64,000 bases of DNA from [Clostridium] methylpentosum DSM 5476 (GCA_000158655.1 EQ973343.1:217019-281018), one strand, 5' to 3'. Numbered from the stretch's first letter, positions 1-10,072 are shown. Notes: generated by a model from the sequence alone, not told the origin. Numbers and translations are program-made.

Positions 1-3000
1 CCTCGTCCTGGGTCGCGTTTTCGTTTTCGTAAACTGCGTTTGCGTTGTCGTTTGCCGCGTTAAACGCTGCAACGGTTTCTGCTGTGTAAGCTGCGATGTC
101 AATTTCCGCCGCGGTTGCCATTGTCTGCTCAAGCAGGCTCTTGTCCGCTTTGAGTCTGAGTTCCATCATGGCGTCGAGCAGGGCGCTCGCTGCGGGGTCT
201 ACCTCGCCCTGAAGGGCATTGTCATCTGCGAGAACTTTGCGCGCGTCAGCGAGGGCGGAGACAAATTCAGCCTTGCCTTTTTCGACGTAGTTGTTCAGGT
301 TCGCCTCAATGGTGCCCGCCGCGGAGACGAGTTTTTCGAGGGAAGCCTTGTCGCCCTGCACAAAGCCGAGCTTGTGGATCTCGCCCATGAGGGTGATCCA
401 GGCGTTGTCTACTGCTTCCTGGGATGCGATCATGTCTGCTGCGACCAGTTTTGCGTTCTCAAGTGCAGCCTCGAAGGTCTCTTTGACCATCGGGATGACC
501 GACTCGTAGGAAGCGTCCGCTTTCTGCGCTTCTGCGTAGGCGATGACGTCTTCGAGGATGGTCTTGTTCGCTTCTGCTGCTGCGACATAGCCGTCCGCAA
601 CGGTTGCGACCAGAGCTCCGTCTACAACTTCGAAGTCGTAGGAACCGGAAGTCACGCGGAAGGAAGCTGTTTCCATATCTCTGTGGGTGGTCATGCCGGT
701 GAAGATAATGCCAGGGATGTTCTGGAAGTTTTCAACTGTCGATGCGTCGACCGGGAGGTAGAGGGTAGCGGTGGTGTTGACCGGGACGGTCGCGTGATAG
801 GAGGTCATCTCGCCGTTGGCAGAGGTCCAGCCGCTCTCGATTTCGCCGTAGTAGGAATTGTAAGAAGCGGAAGCATAGTTGATGCCCTGAGTCGGGTCGA
901 GTGTGGGCGAGAGGTTGAAGTGTTTAAAGCCAGGATTCTGCTCATCTCTTGCGATACCGGCCATTTCCTGATACATCCACTCCAGGCAAGCGCCGAAGGA
1001 GAAGTGGTTGAAGGAGTTCATGCCAGGCGAGAGGAAGCTGTTTTCTTTGGAGTAGGAGTTCCAGCGCTCCCAGATCGTGGTTGCGCCCTGATCGACCGAA
1101 TAGAGCCAGGACGGGAAATCACGCTGCTGGAGGAGCGAGTAGGCGGTGTCGGTTGCGCCGGCGCCCGAGAGGGACGGAAGGATGACGTTGAGGCCGAGGA
1201 AGCCGACAGCAAGGGTGTTCTCGGAATAGCCGGGACGGAAGGAACCGTCTTCGTTTCTGATGCTTTCAAGAAGTTTGGAGAGGATGTACTGTTTGTGTTC
1301 TTCGTCGCGATAGAATCCGAGCTTGAGTGCCCATGCGATCGCGGTCTGGGAGTTGTCGACATACTCGTCGTGGTAGGTGTCGCTCTGGCCGAGCATGTTG
1401 TCAGCGGTTGCGCTGAGGATGTTGCCCTGCTCGTCGACGTATTTGTTCATGAAGTACTCTTTGGTGTCTTGGAACATTGCGTTGTATTTCTCGACTTTGT
1501 CTGCATAGCCGAGCGCCTCTGCCATTTTGGCCATGAGCTGCGCGTCATAGGCGCGGTAAGCGAGGTTGAGGTACTGGATGGAGCAGGCCTGAAGGGAAAC
1601 CCAGTCGCCGTACCAGCGGGTATTATAGCCTGCGCCGTAGTCGCCGATAGCGTCCATGTATTTGTCCATCTGGTCATAGCTGTTTGCAATGATCGAGATG
1701 TCGCCGGTCTGCTGATAGAGAGTCCAAGGAAGGACGATGCCGACATCGCTCCAGCCGCTACTGACGTTTTTGCCGTAACCCTGCTGTGCCGGCATGACGG
1801 CGGTGTATTTGTTATCAAAGTTCGCCGCCTGGTTGTCACAGATCTTGACATAGTTCTGGAGGAATGCAACCGAGTCAAAGTTGAATGTGCCGGTGCCTGC
1901 AAAGAGCTGCACGTCGCCTGTCCAGCCGCAGCGCTCGTTTCTCTGCGGGCAGTCGGTCGGGATCGAGAGGAAGTTGTCCATCTGGCTCCAGAGGACGTTG
2001 TTAAACAGCTTGTTGATGCCTGCGTTGTCGGTTTCAATGTGGCCGGTCTGGGCCATCGCCGAGGTGATCGGTTTGCCGACTACCTTTTTGATGGTGACAG
2101 GCTTGGTCGCAGTGATCTGCACATACTGGAACCCAAAATAGGTAAAGCTCGGGCGGTAGGTGACTTCGCTGTCGTCGCCAAAGGTGTAAACCGAGGTTTT
2201 CTCACCGCGCAGGTTCGCGGTGTAGATCGTGCCCTTCGGGCCGGTGCTTCCGCCGCTTGCCATATTGGGGTTCTTGTTGCCGTCGTTGAGCATTTCCACA
2301 TGGCTGAAGACAACGGTGGTGTCCTTGTCCGCTTCCATGGTGGTCTCGAGGACGCCCGCGATGTTCTGACCGAGGTTGAGGATCATCTTCTGGCCGGGCT
2401 GAATGGTGACTTCTTCTGTGTTCAGATCGAAGGTCTTGTCGACGACGACTTCGCCGAGGACATGCTCCGAGGTGCCGCCCTCTTCCACCGATTTGTTGAT
2501 GTTGGTATAGAGGTAGGAATCCGACTGCGGATACTGGTCGTTTTTCTCATTGTAGTAGGCAGCCGCCGCGCCGTTGCTCGAGACGAGATCCCCCTCGTAG
2601 GTAACGATTCTCGCGTCTTTCCAGTCGCTTCCAAACTGCGGGGCAGTAAAGCCGGGCAGTTTCCAACCCTCTACTTCTTTGTTTGCGTCGTATTTTTCGC
2701 CGCCCCATTTGACGCCGTCGACAAACGGGTCGGCGTCAGGATTGAACGATCCGTTCGAATAGAAGTCGTGGTTGTAAACCGGGCCGTTGTTGTTATATTT
2801 CCAGCTCTCGTCAGTTACAATTGTCTGTGTCTCTCCATCTTCATACTGAATGACGAGCTTGCCGATGAGCGCGAGGTCGAGTCTGCCCTCTCCGCCGATG
2901 GCAATGTCTCGGTAGCCGTTGGAAGAGATCGAGCTCTTGTACCAGCCTCTGCCCAGCTCAGCGCTCAGCGCAAGGGTGCTGCCCGAGATGTAGTCGGTCA

Positions 3001-3664
3001 CATCGTAGGTCTGGTAGTTGATGTAGTCGTTGTAGTTGACCCAGCCCGGATCAAACGCGGTTTCAATCTCGCCTTTGACGAGCTCGCCGTTGATGTAGGC
3101 TTTGTAGATGCCAAGAGAGGTCATGTAAAGCTTTGCACTCTTAACCGCTTTATCCTGAATGGATTTTTCAGTGCGCAGCATCGAAACCGCATAGTTAGTT
3201 TCGCCGGGGGAAACCCATTTCGCGCCGCCCCAGTCCTCAACGCCGGTCGAGAAGGTGGATTCTGCGGTCGCTTTGTTTCCATAGTTATCCCAAGTGGTAA
3301 TGGTATAGATGTAGTCGGTCTCCGGGGCAAGCGCGTTTTCACCCGCATACTGCACCGAGACGCTGTCGTCGCTCTCGACGACTCCGCTGTCCCAAGCGAG
3401 GTTTCCAGCCGCATCCTTTACCACAATCTGATAAGCTTTCTGCTGTGCGCCAATCTGGTTGGAATCGAGTTTCCACCCAAACCGGGGCGCGTCCACGTCA
3501 ATTCCCTGGGGCGCGTCGACAAATTCGACCGTCAGGCTGTTGACATTCAAGTTGGATGCAAGGTCATTCCCCTGCGCGCTGACTGTCGTAAAGACGGTTG
3601 CCGCCGTCAGGGCGAGGGCGAGCATCGAGGACAGGATCCGGATGCCCATCTCTTTTCTTTTCAT
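1..3664 (-). CDS. GH78-type alpha-L-rhamnosidase, secreted, C-terminus outside window
   Basis: Predicted secreted enzyme releasing terminal alpha-L-rhamnose. The start is ATG at 3664, with AGGAGG 8 nt upstream, followed by a signal peptide ending near VSAQG. Around residues 570-585 the frame reads DCPQRNERCGWTGD, the hallmark GH78 motif with its acidic catalytic residue (seen). It is preceded by beta-sandwich regions like those of bacterial rhamnosidases and followed by an alpha-barrel and a short beta domain (to about residue 1020). From about residue 1030 come helical FIVAR-like repeats (NKTILEDVI, EIHKLGFVQGDKASL, KADKSLLEQ), nearly the same as in the GH106-type and GH95 enzymes of this window. 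The gene runs off the left edge, so a sortase signal cannot be checked. It is divergent from the membrane AraC regulator at 4029, its likely regulator (inference). Confidence 0.93.
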   Translation of the reverse strand, partial: MKRKEMGIRILSSMLALALTAATVFTTVSAQGNDLASNLNVNSLTVEFVDAPQGIDVDAPRFGWKLDSNQIGAQQKAYQIVVKDAAGNLAWDSGVVESDDSVSVQYAGENALAPETDYIYTITTWDNYGNKATAESTFSTGVEDWGGAKWVSPGETNYAVSMLRTEKSIQDKAVKSAKLYMTSLGIYKAYINGELVKGEIETAFDPGWVNYNDYINYQTYDVTDYISGSTLALSAELGRGWYKSSISSNGYRDIAIGGEGRLDLALIGKLVIQYEDGETQTIVTDESWKYNNNGPVYNHDFYSNGSFNPDADPFVDGVKWGGEKYDANKEVEGWKLPGFTAPQFGSDWKDARIVTYEGDLVSSNGAAAAYYNEKNDQYPQSDSYLYTNINKSVEEGGTSEHVLGEVVVDKTFDLNTEEVTIQPGQKMILNLGQNIAGVLETTMEADKDTTVVFSHVEMLNDGNKNPNMASGGSTGPKGTIYTANLRGEKTSVYTFGDDSEVTYRPSFTYFGFQYVQITATKPVTIKKVVGKPITSAMAQTGHIETDNAGINKLFNNVLWSQMDNFLSIPTDCPQRNERCGWTGDVQLFAGTGTFNFDSVAFLQNYVKICDNQAANFDNKYTAVMPAQQGYGKNVSSGWSDVGIVLPWTLYQQTGDISIIANSYDQMDKYMDAIGDYGAGYNTRWYGDWVSLQACSIQYLNLAYRAYDAQLMAKMAEALGYADKVEKYNAMFQDTKEYFMNKYVDEQGNILSATADNMLGQSDTYHDEYVDNSQTAIAWALKLGFYRDEEHKQYILSKLLESIRNEDGSFRPGYSENTLAVGFLGLNVILPSLSGAGATDTAYSLLQQRDFPSWLYSVDQGATTIWERWNSYSKENSFLSPGMNSFNHFSFGACLEWMYQEMAGIARDEQNPGFKHFNLSPTLDPTQGINYASASYNSYYGEIESGWTSANGEMTSYHATVPVNTTATLYLPVDASTVENFQNIPGIIFTGMTTHRDMETASFRVTSGSYDFEVVDGALVATVADGYVAAAEANKTILEDVIAYAEAQKADASYESVIPMVKETFEAALENAKLVAADMIASQEAVDNAWITLMGEIHKLGFVQGDKASLEKLVSAAGTIEANLNNYVEKGKAEFVSALADARKVLADDNALQGEVDPAASALLDAMMELRLKADKSLLEQTMATAAEIDIAAYTAETVAAFNAANDNANAVYENENATQDE

Positions 3665-4028
3665 CTCTCAATTTCCTCCTTATCTTATGAGTATTCTGTA
3701 GTTTGCAAAATTTGACATGCGTGTTTGTTGTTTCAATATACCTCCTAAATCTAAAATGATTGCGGTTTTTCTCTCCCGCAGGCTAGGATTGGTCGGGCAC
3801 TTGACAGCGCGTTTTCCATCCTGCCATGTGGCATCTGCCACGAGTCCATTGTACAGGTCTGGGGCAATTTTGTATATTGTCTGCTGGTCCAAAGGTTCAC
3901 TTTTTAGGCAAAAAGGCAGTTAACATTTGGATGAAAAGTTCTCTTATGGGTACATTTTTCTAAAAAAAGATACCTTTTTTGCGAATAATCTGATAAAATA
4001 GACTTAAACGGGATTTGGAGGGAAGAAA
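3665..4028. promoter_or_regulatory. Divergent intergenic region between GH78 and AraC sensor-regulator
   Basis: This 364-bp AT-rich spacer has no convincing gene. It carries the RBS and presumed promoter of the GH78 gene (minus) and, at its right end, GATAAAAT about 35 nt before the ATG of the AraC gene (plus). I see no clear paired -35 for either, so exact promoters are not called. Operators for the neighbouring AraC protein would be expected here (inference). Confidence 0.4.
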
Positions 4029-6236
4029 ATGAATAAAATATTCCGAAAATTAGCGAGACTCATTATTTTTGCGTTTGTGCTCATTTTTCTCATCTCAAAC
4101 GCAATTATCAGCCTCTCTTATTATAATTATTTTGAAAAAATGATGGCGGCAAAGCTGACCCAGTCGGTTTCAACTTCATCCACCGCGTATATTCAAAGCT
4201 TTTTTGACACGATCAAACGGGAGGCTCTCAAACTGATCGAGGAGGAGCCGCTCAAAGGATTTTTAGAGGGAAGCGCTGAACCGGAGAGCACCGAGGATTT
4301 TCTGCGCTACCGAACCGATGTGTCGGCCTCTGAATTTATTGAGGTGTACTCCGCCAAGAGTGGGATCGCAGTCGCCTATGACGAGCAGGGGGACTATTTT
4401 TACACAGGGGGAAAAAACCCGGACCTCGACTTTGGAGATGAAAGCTGTGTCTTTCTCCCCTATGCAGTCCCGAAAAAGCCGGGCGCCACAGTTTACGGCA
4501 ACTACGTGCGGGATTATGCGGTCGTCTATCAAAAAATCGGAGAGGACGGCTCCTACATCGCAACTGGGTTGTGCGCCCATGTGACGAGGAGCGTCATCCT
4601 CTCCGGGCTGATTCTTCCCGAAAATGTGAGTTACAAGGACATCCGCGAGGGGCTTGTCGACAACACCGACAGCAATATGTATCTGGTGAACCCGGACGGG
4701 ATGATCCTCTCCGACTATTTTCTAAAATACGCCGGTCAATCGCTGACCGACTATGATTTTTATGAAACCTTTCACAACTCTGCATTTGACTCGGACCACC
4801 GCCTTTTTTCCTATAATGAATCTTCCTATTTAATGAGCTGTGCCTATCAGCCCAAACCGGGGCTGTATGTGGTGGGTGTCATACAAAAGCAGGATATCAT
4901 CGCTGCCATCCTCCCCACCCTCCTGATCCTCTCCCTTTTAATCCTCATCGCGCTCTCGGTCTTCTGCGCGCTCTGCCTGCTGCTGCTTTACCGTGCGTTT
5001 TCCCCTTATGAAAAGCTGGTGCAAAAGGTATCCGAGACCTCTAAATCAGAGCTCTACGGTGCGGAATTGCTCGGTGAGGCGATCCAAAAGGGGGCAGCTG
5101 CCGAGCAAAAGGCGTATGAGATGGTGCTCAGCGACTACCTCCTGGATCGGGAAATCGACCTCGACACCCTTTCGGAGATCGAAGAACAGTATCCCGGGGA
5201 ATACCTCCCGATCACCTGCCAAATCGACGATTACGAGAGCCTCTCCCCCAGTACCCGATGGCTCCACACCTGCCGTGAGGTAGCTGAGAGCATTTTCTGC
5301 TTTATGGACAAGGTGCTCTGTGTCTCGCTCGACAAGAACAAGCTGCTGCTCATTCTGTGCGGTGACAGCGCGCAGGTTGACATTGAGGGTGTTTTGGCCG
5401 AGTGCCGTTCCACCCTTGCCGAGGCGGGCGTCAGCACCTCGTATATTCTCGGAAAGGCACAGAGCAAACTCAAGGATGTCAAGGAATCCTATTACGACAT
5501 GCAAAAAATCATGTTCATGTCGGTCTGCTACGGCGCCGGGAGCATTATTTCACAGTTTGGCGGAGAGGATCATGTGGAGTTCCCCTCCACCGCTGTCACG
5601 ACGCTGATCGGATGTCTCAATACCTGCGACAGGGAAAAGATCAGCAAGCTGCTCGACCAGATTTTTGACGACTTCGAGGGCAAAAAGAGCTCGCTCATCT
5701 CCATTTATCTGCACCAGATCACTCTGAGTCTCATCAGTCACATCGCTTCGTTTGACAGCGAACAGACGCTCATTGACTACCAGGACATCCTCAACCGGGT
5801 CACTGCAGCGTCCAGCCTGTCCGCCGCAAAAACGCTGATTTCCCAGCTCTGCTTTGACTCCTGCGACTACCTGGCTTCGTTCCAGAACAAGGCGCGGGGG
5901 AAACAGGAGGTTGAGGCGAAGATCATCGAGTATTTGAACGAGCACTACAGTGACCCGAATCTCTCCCTCACCCTGCTGTCCAACATCTTTGGTTATTCTC
6001 CCAAATACCTGGGGCGCATTTTCAAAAATTACACCAATCTCTTTTTTACCCAGTACCTGACCAAGCTGCGGATGGACAAGGCCCGGGACCTGGTACTCAA
6101 TACTGAGATGCCAATTGCGGAGATTTTTGAGTCGGTGGGCATCACCACCCTGCAGCATTTTTACAGACTGTTTAAAAAAGAGTTTGGCTATTCCCCCGCT
6201 GCGATGCGCAAACACCGGGGAGAGCTGCTGGAATAA
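4029..6236 (+). CDS. Membrane-spanning AraC-family sensor-regulator
   Basis: A 735-residue one-component regulator. TM1 is at about residues 10-31 and TM2 at about 294-321, enclosing a roughly 260-residue extracytoplasmic domain of probable sugar-sensor type. A linker of about 300 residues follows, then a C-terminal AraC double helix-turn-helix (about 632-730, including LSNIFGYSPKYLGRIFKNY and FYRLFKKEFGYSP). GGAGGG lies 7 nt before the ATG. This layout is known in Firmicutes beside carbohydrate-use genes. Here it is divergent from a secreted rhamnosidase, so sensing an extracellular oligosaccharide and activating that enzyme is the simplest role (inference). No ligand residues can be assigned from sequence. 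Confidence 0.9.
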   Translation: MNKIFRKLARLIIFAFVLIFLISNAIISLSYYNYFEKMMAAKLTQSVSTSSTAYIQSFFDTIKREALKLIEEEPLKGFLEGSAEPESTEDFLRYRTDVSASEFIEVYSAKSGIAVAYDEQGDYFYTGGKNPDLDFGDESCVFLPYAVPKKPGATVYGNYVRDYAVVYQKIGEDGSYIATGLCAHVTRSVILSGLILPENVSYKDIREGLVDNTDSNMYLVNPDGMILSDYFLKYAGQSLTDYDFYETFHNSAFDSDHRLFSYNESSYLMSCAYQPKPGLYVVGVIQKQDIIAAILPTLLILSLLILIALSVFCALCLLLLYRAFSPYEKLVQKVSETSKSELYGAELLGEAIQKGAAAEQKAYEMVLSDYLLDREIDLDTLSEIEEQYPGEYLPITCQIDDYESLSPSTRWLHTCREVAESIFCFMDKVLCVSLDKNKLLLILCGDSAQVDIEGVLAECRSTLAEAGVSTSYILGKAQSKLKDVKESYYDMQKIMFMSVCYGAGSIISQFGGEDHVEFPSTAVTTLIGCLNTCDREKISKLLDQIFDDFEGKKSSLISIYLHQITLSLISHIASFDSEQTLIDYQDILNRVTAASSLSAAKTLISQLCFDSCDYLASFQNKARGKQEVEAKIIEYLNEHYSDPNLSLTLLSNIFGYSPKYLGRIFKNYTNLFFTQYLTKLRMDKARDLVLNTEMPIAEIFESVGITTLQHFYRLFKKEFGYSPAAMRKHRGELLE

Positions 6237-6446
6237 TGCCGTTGTCCGCACACACCGCAAACTGCCCGGAATTCTAAATCCAAATGGCTATTTTTCAAGA
6301 GTGCTGTGTGATGCACCCATTTTACCGCCTCAAACCGTCACATGTGTTCTTTCGATATTTTCCCACAGATAAATAGAAAAACGTTGTGTGAGCCCCAAAG
6401 CAAACTGGTTTCTTGAGCAGCGCCGAACGCTTTGAACCTTCACCAC

Positions 6447-6491
6447 GCAGCAAATCGGACCGCGCTCTTTGAGCGCGGTCCGATTTGCTGC
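6447..6491. repeat. Perfect 21-bp inverted repeat with 3-nt loop
   Basis: The arms at 6447-6467 and 6471-6491 are perfectly complementary (GCAGCAAATCGG...), separated by TTT. No T-run follows on either strand, so it is not a typical intrinsic terminator. It lies in a gene-free stretch (6237-6799) between the AraC regulator and the GH106 enzyme. Confidence 0.85.
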
Positions 6492-6521
6492 TGTCTTAAA
6501 CTCTCCGGTTTTACCGAGGGA

Positions 6522-6728
6522 GAGAAAAAAGCGAAAAGATGCGAGCAATATGCGGGGCGAAAGAAGGAGGATACGAAAAATGAAACCTTCCCATACACGA
6601 ACAGAGATTTGGCGACCGCATTGCTAACGCACAAGGAGACATAATCAGCGAAAAACAGCAACGATGAATTCAAATGCCAGTATTGTTTTGCACCGAAGTA
6701 TGAAAAAAAGAGACATACGAGGCGCTGA
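6522..6728 (+). pseudogene. Possible relic of a small zinc-ribbon-like gene
   Basis: One frame gives a basic, Cys-containing product interrupted once by TAA at 6642-6644. After the stop it ends in FKCQYCFAPKYEKKRHTRR, a CxxC followed by a basic tail as in zinc-ribbon ends. AAGGAGG at 6563-6569 precedes an ATG at 6580 in another frame that encodes only 15 residues. I recognise no family. It may be a decayed gene or chance; the rest of 6237-6799 shows only the two hairpins listed. Confidence 0.25.
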
Positions 6729-6750
6729 AAAAAGATATTGTCGAAAACTC

Positions 6751-6780
6751 AGGGACGCCAGCTCAAATGCCGGCGTCCCT
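6751..6780 (-). terminator. Terminator-like hairpin after GH106 gene
   Basis: A 9-bp stem (AGGGACGCC / GGCGTCCCT) with a 12-nt loop lies 20 nt beyond the stop of the minus-strand GH106 gene. On that strand it is followed by GAGTTTTCG, a weak T-tract. Confidence 0.6.
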
Positions 6781-6799
6781 GTGCTTTGAATGCATTGTT

Positions 6800-9700
6800 T
6801 TATTTGCGGAAGACCCTGGGTTTCCACACAAGGTAGGCCGCCGAGACAAACCCGGCTGCACAGAGAACTAAAAGCGGTGTTTGTTCCCCGGTGACTGGAA
6901 GATCGGAACCAGAGGCCTGCGATGAAGATCCGTCGTCTGAAGACGGGTCCTGCTCCGTCGGGACGCTGCTGTCCGAGGAGGAGTCGCTCTGCGTCGGGGG
7001 ATCCTCCTGACGCTTGACAAGAGGGACTATCTGAACCTGCTGAAGCGTCACCGAACCGCCTTTTCCAAGCATTCCATATGCCTGCGCAACGGGTTCCAAA
7101 TCCCCAGTAAACTGCCAGATCGGAGAGATCATCCCATTGACGAGCGCCGCATTGATCAGGGTACTCGCCGCTGTGACGGTGACGGTGTTCTCCCCTGTTT
7201 GCAGATAGGGTGCGATGTCGATGCAGGGATCAAATTGATCCTGCGGAGGGAGTTGTGTCCCGTTGATGGCGACGCGGTAGCTGCAATTGGAGATTGTCCC
7301 GAGATCAAGCAGCAGCGCATCCGGCAGGGAATCGAGCACAAAGGCTGCTTCGTAGGTCCCAATGCCCGAGACGTTCTCCATCCCCTCAAGACTGTTCCAG
7401 GGGACCAGTGTGTCGAGCTGTACAGGGGCCAAGTTTGTTTTAGCGATCACTGCGTTGTTGGAGGGGTTGTCGCCAGGATGCCAGCTTTCCACTGTGAGAG
7501 TCCAGCTGTCAATCCTCTCCGAGACAGGCATCTGCTCCGCCTGAACGGTTTTGACCGTCCCGTCGCTGAGTACAACAGTGTGGGAATCCCCATCTGCAAT
7601 CAACGCGACTAGATTGCCGTCCGCGTCGTAGGCGACTGGACAGTCGCTCTGCACCGCGTGAATACCGGCCGTTTTCCCCCCGCTCAGGTTTTGTTGCGAA
7701 AAGGCGTAGAGAGCGGTTCCGTAGGCGGGAATCGTCACCTCGATTGTGACGTTTCCTCCCTCTTCGCGGTAGCAGGCGACCGGATCAATCCTGCCGTCCC
7801 ATGCGTTGAGCTGATAGGGCGTCCCGTCCGCGGAAAATTCAACCGAAGTGGTGACCGGTTCTGAAGAGGGGTTGTACAGATAATAATATTCCTCCTCCCC
7901 GTCGGTGCGGTGGAGGCTGACGAGATCACACGGCTCGCTAAAATCAGCGTCCGGCTCAATGTCGTTTGCGCGCAGGGCGGCGGCAAGCTCGTCGGAAGAG
8001 GCGAGTAGCACGGCGTTGGAATGGGCTTTGATCTGTTGCATGACTGAACAAAGCGCGCTGTCCTGCTGCTCTGCATCGGCGTAACCAGTGGTCATGGAGG
8101 GCAGTTCCCCAATGAAGAACACCTTAAGCCCTCCGTCCAGATAAGAGAGGATTCGCTGTGCAGTTTCCAGTGGCATGTACTGCTCGTTATCCACAACCAG
8201 CGCCCGATAGGAGGGGCCGTTTGGCGCGAGCACCCCGTCCTTAACCTCTGCCTGGTCCATGCCGAGCAGATAGGGGCTGACAAAGTCATAGGTGTATCCG
8301 TTGTCTTCCAGATCGGGGGTGACCAGATCGGCGATCACCTGGACCTCAAAGTACTCCATTCGGTAATAGGCGAGATCGACGTTCTGATTCCCCTGCCGGA
8401 GCACATATTGGTTGCGGGCCACATACCCCATGCTGTCGCTGAATTGAGTGAAATCAGGAGTCCGGTCCCACGAGTTGGAGAAAAATCCGTTCATCCCGTC
8501 ATAACCGCCCCAGGTGCCCTGACACTCCCCTTGGTACACACCGCTGTTGCTGTAACCGTGCACCACCGAGAGGTTGACCCCGCCCGCCAGGTTGGAGTTG
8601 ATCATATTGAGCAGGTCCGCTGCGCTCTGTTCATAGGCACCGCTGCGGATGGGGGAGAGTTCGGAGGAATAAACCTCCTTTCCGGTGAGGTTGACTACGC
8701 CGCCCTGCAGCCGGTAACCATCCCGGGTGCCCGCATCCATAAGCTTGGGGGAGCCGTTTCCAGGGAGCTTGGCAAAATAGAGCGACTCGGTCTCCGCAAT
8801 GCCGGCCTCCGCCGCGGCCTGAGTCATTTCCATCGGTGCGCCATAGGCCACCTGGCCGCGATAGTTCCATCCATGACCCTCGCACCAGTCCTGCAGCGCC
8901 TGGATGTGATTCTCAGCGTAGAGGTCGGTCAGTGTCTGGTAGTAATCCATCCGCACCCGTTCTCCGGCCTTACTCAGGGTGTCAAAATCGGCCGGGTCGC
9001 TGGTCGAGGGGCGGCTGGTGGTGGAGAACTTGAGCCCGTCGACAAAAATCAACGGGAGATAAGGGGTCAGGTCATAGCCCCGGCGCTGCTGAAACTCCTG
9101 TAAAAATCCAGGGGTCCAGAGGGCGTCCGGGTCCAGCTCAAGGGAGTCCTCGAAAATGCCGTCTACCACCTGGTTGAGTTCATCCCCCCAAGTGATCATC
9201 CGCTCGTCCCAATAGCCGGTGAGTGCGTCGGTCGCAGCTTTGCTGAAGTGGTCGATCGCAGGGTACTCCTCATCGCTGCCCGCCTGCATATAAAACGCGA
9301 GCAATACCCAGCTGCCCTCGTCCGGCGCGGTCCAGCTGATGCCACCGTCCTGACCGTCTTCCCCGGTGAGGACGGTCAGGGAATCCTCCTTGAGGTATCG
9401 GGTCTTTCCTTCCGCCGGGCCTCTTTCGTCGAGCTGGGCGGCGACAACGGCGAGCAGTGTGTCGCTCCCGGTCTCCGTCTCAGGCTTGGGGATCGCGCCG
9501 GTGTAGCTGCTGCCCGCCCCAATGACTTGGGTTGAGCCGTACCCGATCTGTTTGATCGCCAAGGGGTCGTCACAGCTCTGAATGGCGGGGGTGACGGCTG
9601 GCCAGCCGGAAGAAATGGTGAAGGTCAGGTGGATTCCTGTCGACTTTGCCTCCTCAAGCGCCACCTCCATGCAGTGTAACCAGGCGTCGCTTCCCCAGCT

Positions 9701-10000
9701 GGTCCCGTCCTCTCCGTCAAACGAGCTGCCTTTGCAAATTACCTCGGCGCCGCCAAAGCCTGCATCTGCGATGGAACGGATCTGATTCCGGATCTCCCCG
9801 TCGTCCACCAGTCCGTCCGGCCACCACCAGCGGATCTGGGGCTTTGCGCTCTGTGCGCCGGCAAATTCCTGTGCAAACCCGCTTTGGCTCGAAATATCTG
9901 CCGAAACGGGTTGCGCCGCCGCGCCGAGCGCGCTCAGCGCCAGCAGCAGGGCAACCGATGCCGCGAGCAGCCTGCGGGCTGGCTTTCTCTGTGTGTTCAT
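6800..10000 (-). CDS. GH106-family alpha-L-rhamnosidase, sortase-anchored
   Basis: A 1066-residue secreted protein with a signal peptide (residues 1-34, Arg-rich then hydrophobic). The GH106 opening signature is at about residues 56-90: IRWWWPDGLVDDGE and ADAGFGGAEV. A later block, WNYRGQVAYGAPMEM, and the AETES segment match the conserved catalytic barrel region of GH106. The C-terminal part contains beta-sandwich modules (SNCSYRVAINGTQ), then a Ser/Asp-rich linker, a canonical LPVTG sortase motif, a hydrophobic helix and a basic tail. So it is predicted to be covalently wall-attached and to remove alpha-L-rhamnose from pectic or similar glycans. It lacks the helical repeats of its neighbours. 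It is divergent from the AraC gene at 10207. Confidence 0.88.
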   Translation of the reverse strand: MNTQRKPARRLLAASVALLLALSALGAAAQPVSADISSQSGFAQEFAGAQSAKPQIRWWWPDGLVDDGEIRNQIRSIADAGFGGAEVICKGSSFDGEDGTSWGSDAWLHCMEVALEEAKSTGIHLTFTISSGWPAVTPAIQSCDDPLAIKQIGYGSTQVIGAGSSYTGAIPKPETETGSDTLLAVVAAQLDERGPAEGKTRYLKEDSLTVLTGEDGQDGGISWTAPDEGSWVLLAFYMQAGSDEEYPAIDHFSKAATDALTGYWDERMITWGDELNQVVDGIFEDSLELDPDALWTPGFLQEFQQRRGYDLTPYLPLIFVDGLKFSTTSRPSTSDPADFDTLSKAGERVRMDYYQTLTDLYAENHIQALQDWCEGHGWNYRGQVAYGAPMEMTQAAAEAGIAETESLYFAKLPGNGSPKLMDAGTRDGYRLQGGVVNLTGKEVYSSELSPIRSGAYEQSAADLLNMINSNLAGGVNLSVVHGYSNSGVYQGECQGTWGGYDGMNGFFSNSWDRTPDFTQFSDSMGYVARNQYVLRQGNQNVDLAYYRMEYFEVQVIADLVTPDLEDNGYTYDFVSPYLLGMDQAEVKDGVLAPNGPSYRALVVDNEQYMPLETAQRILSYLDGGLKVFFIGELPSMTTGYADAEQQDSALCSVMQQIKAHSNAVLLASSDELAAALRANDIEPDADFSEPCDLVSLHRTDGEEEYYYLYNPSSEPVTTSVEFSADGTPYQLNAWDGRIDPVACYREEGGNVTIEVTIPAYGTALYAFSQQNLSGGKTAGIHAVQSDCPVAYDADGNLVALIADGDSHTVVLSDGTVKTVQAEQMPVSERIDSWTLTVESWHPGDNPSNNAVIAKTNLAPVQLDTLVPWNSLEGMENVSGIGTYEAAFVLDSLPDALLLDLGTISNCSYRVAINGTQLPPQDQFDPCIDIAPYLQTGENTVTVTAASTLINAALVNGMISPIWQFTGDLEPVAQAYGMLGKGGSVTLQQVQIVPLVKRQEDPPTQSDSSSDSSVPTEQDPSSDDGSSSQASGSDLPVTGEQTPLLVLCAAGFVSAAYLVWKPRVFRK

Positions 10001-10043
10001 ACTGTTTCCCTCTTCTCAATTGGTATTTCAAGGCGGTCGGTAT

Positions 10044-10072
10044 TTGACAAAACAGGTCGTGGGTTCTATAAT
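10044..10072 (+). promoter_or_regulatory. Consensus sigma-A promoter for AraC gene at 10207
   Basis: TTGACA (10044-10049), a 17-bp spacer and TATAAT (10067-10072) form a perfect vegetative promoter pointing at the AraC-family gene, leaving a leader of about 125 nt. It lies in the 206-bp divergent spacer shared with the GH106 gene. Confidence 0.8.

Noticed and set aside
374-3715. Very long plus-strand open frame (1113 codons) opposite GH78
   Set aside because: Antisense shadow of a GC-rich gene; no RBS, Val/Arg/Phe-rich composition typical of reverse-complement frames, and the opposite strand has clear GH78 motifs.
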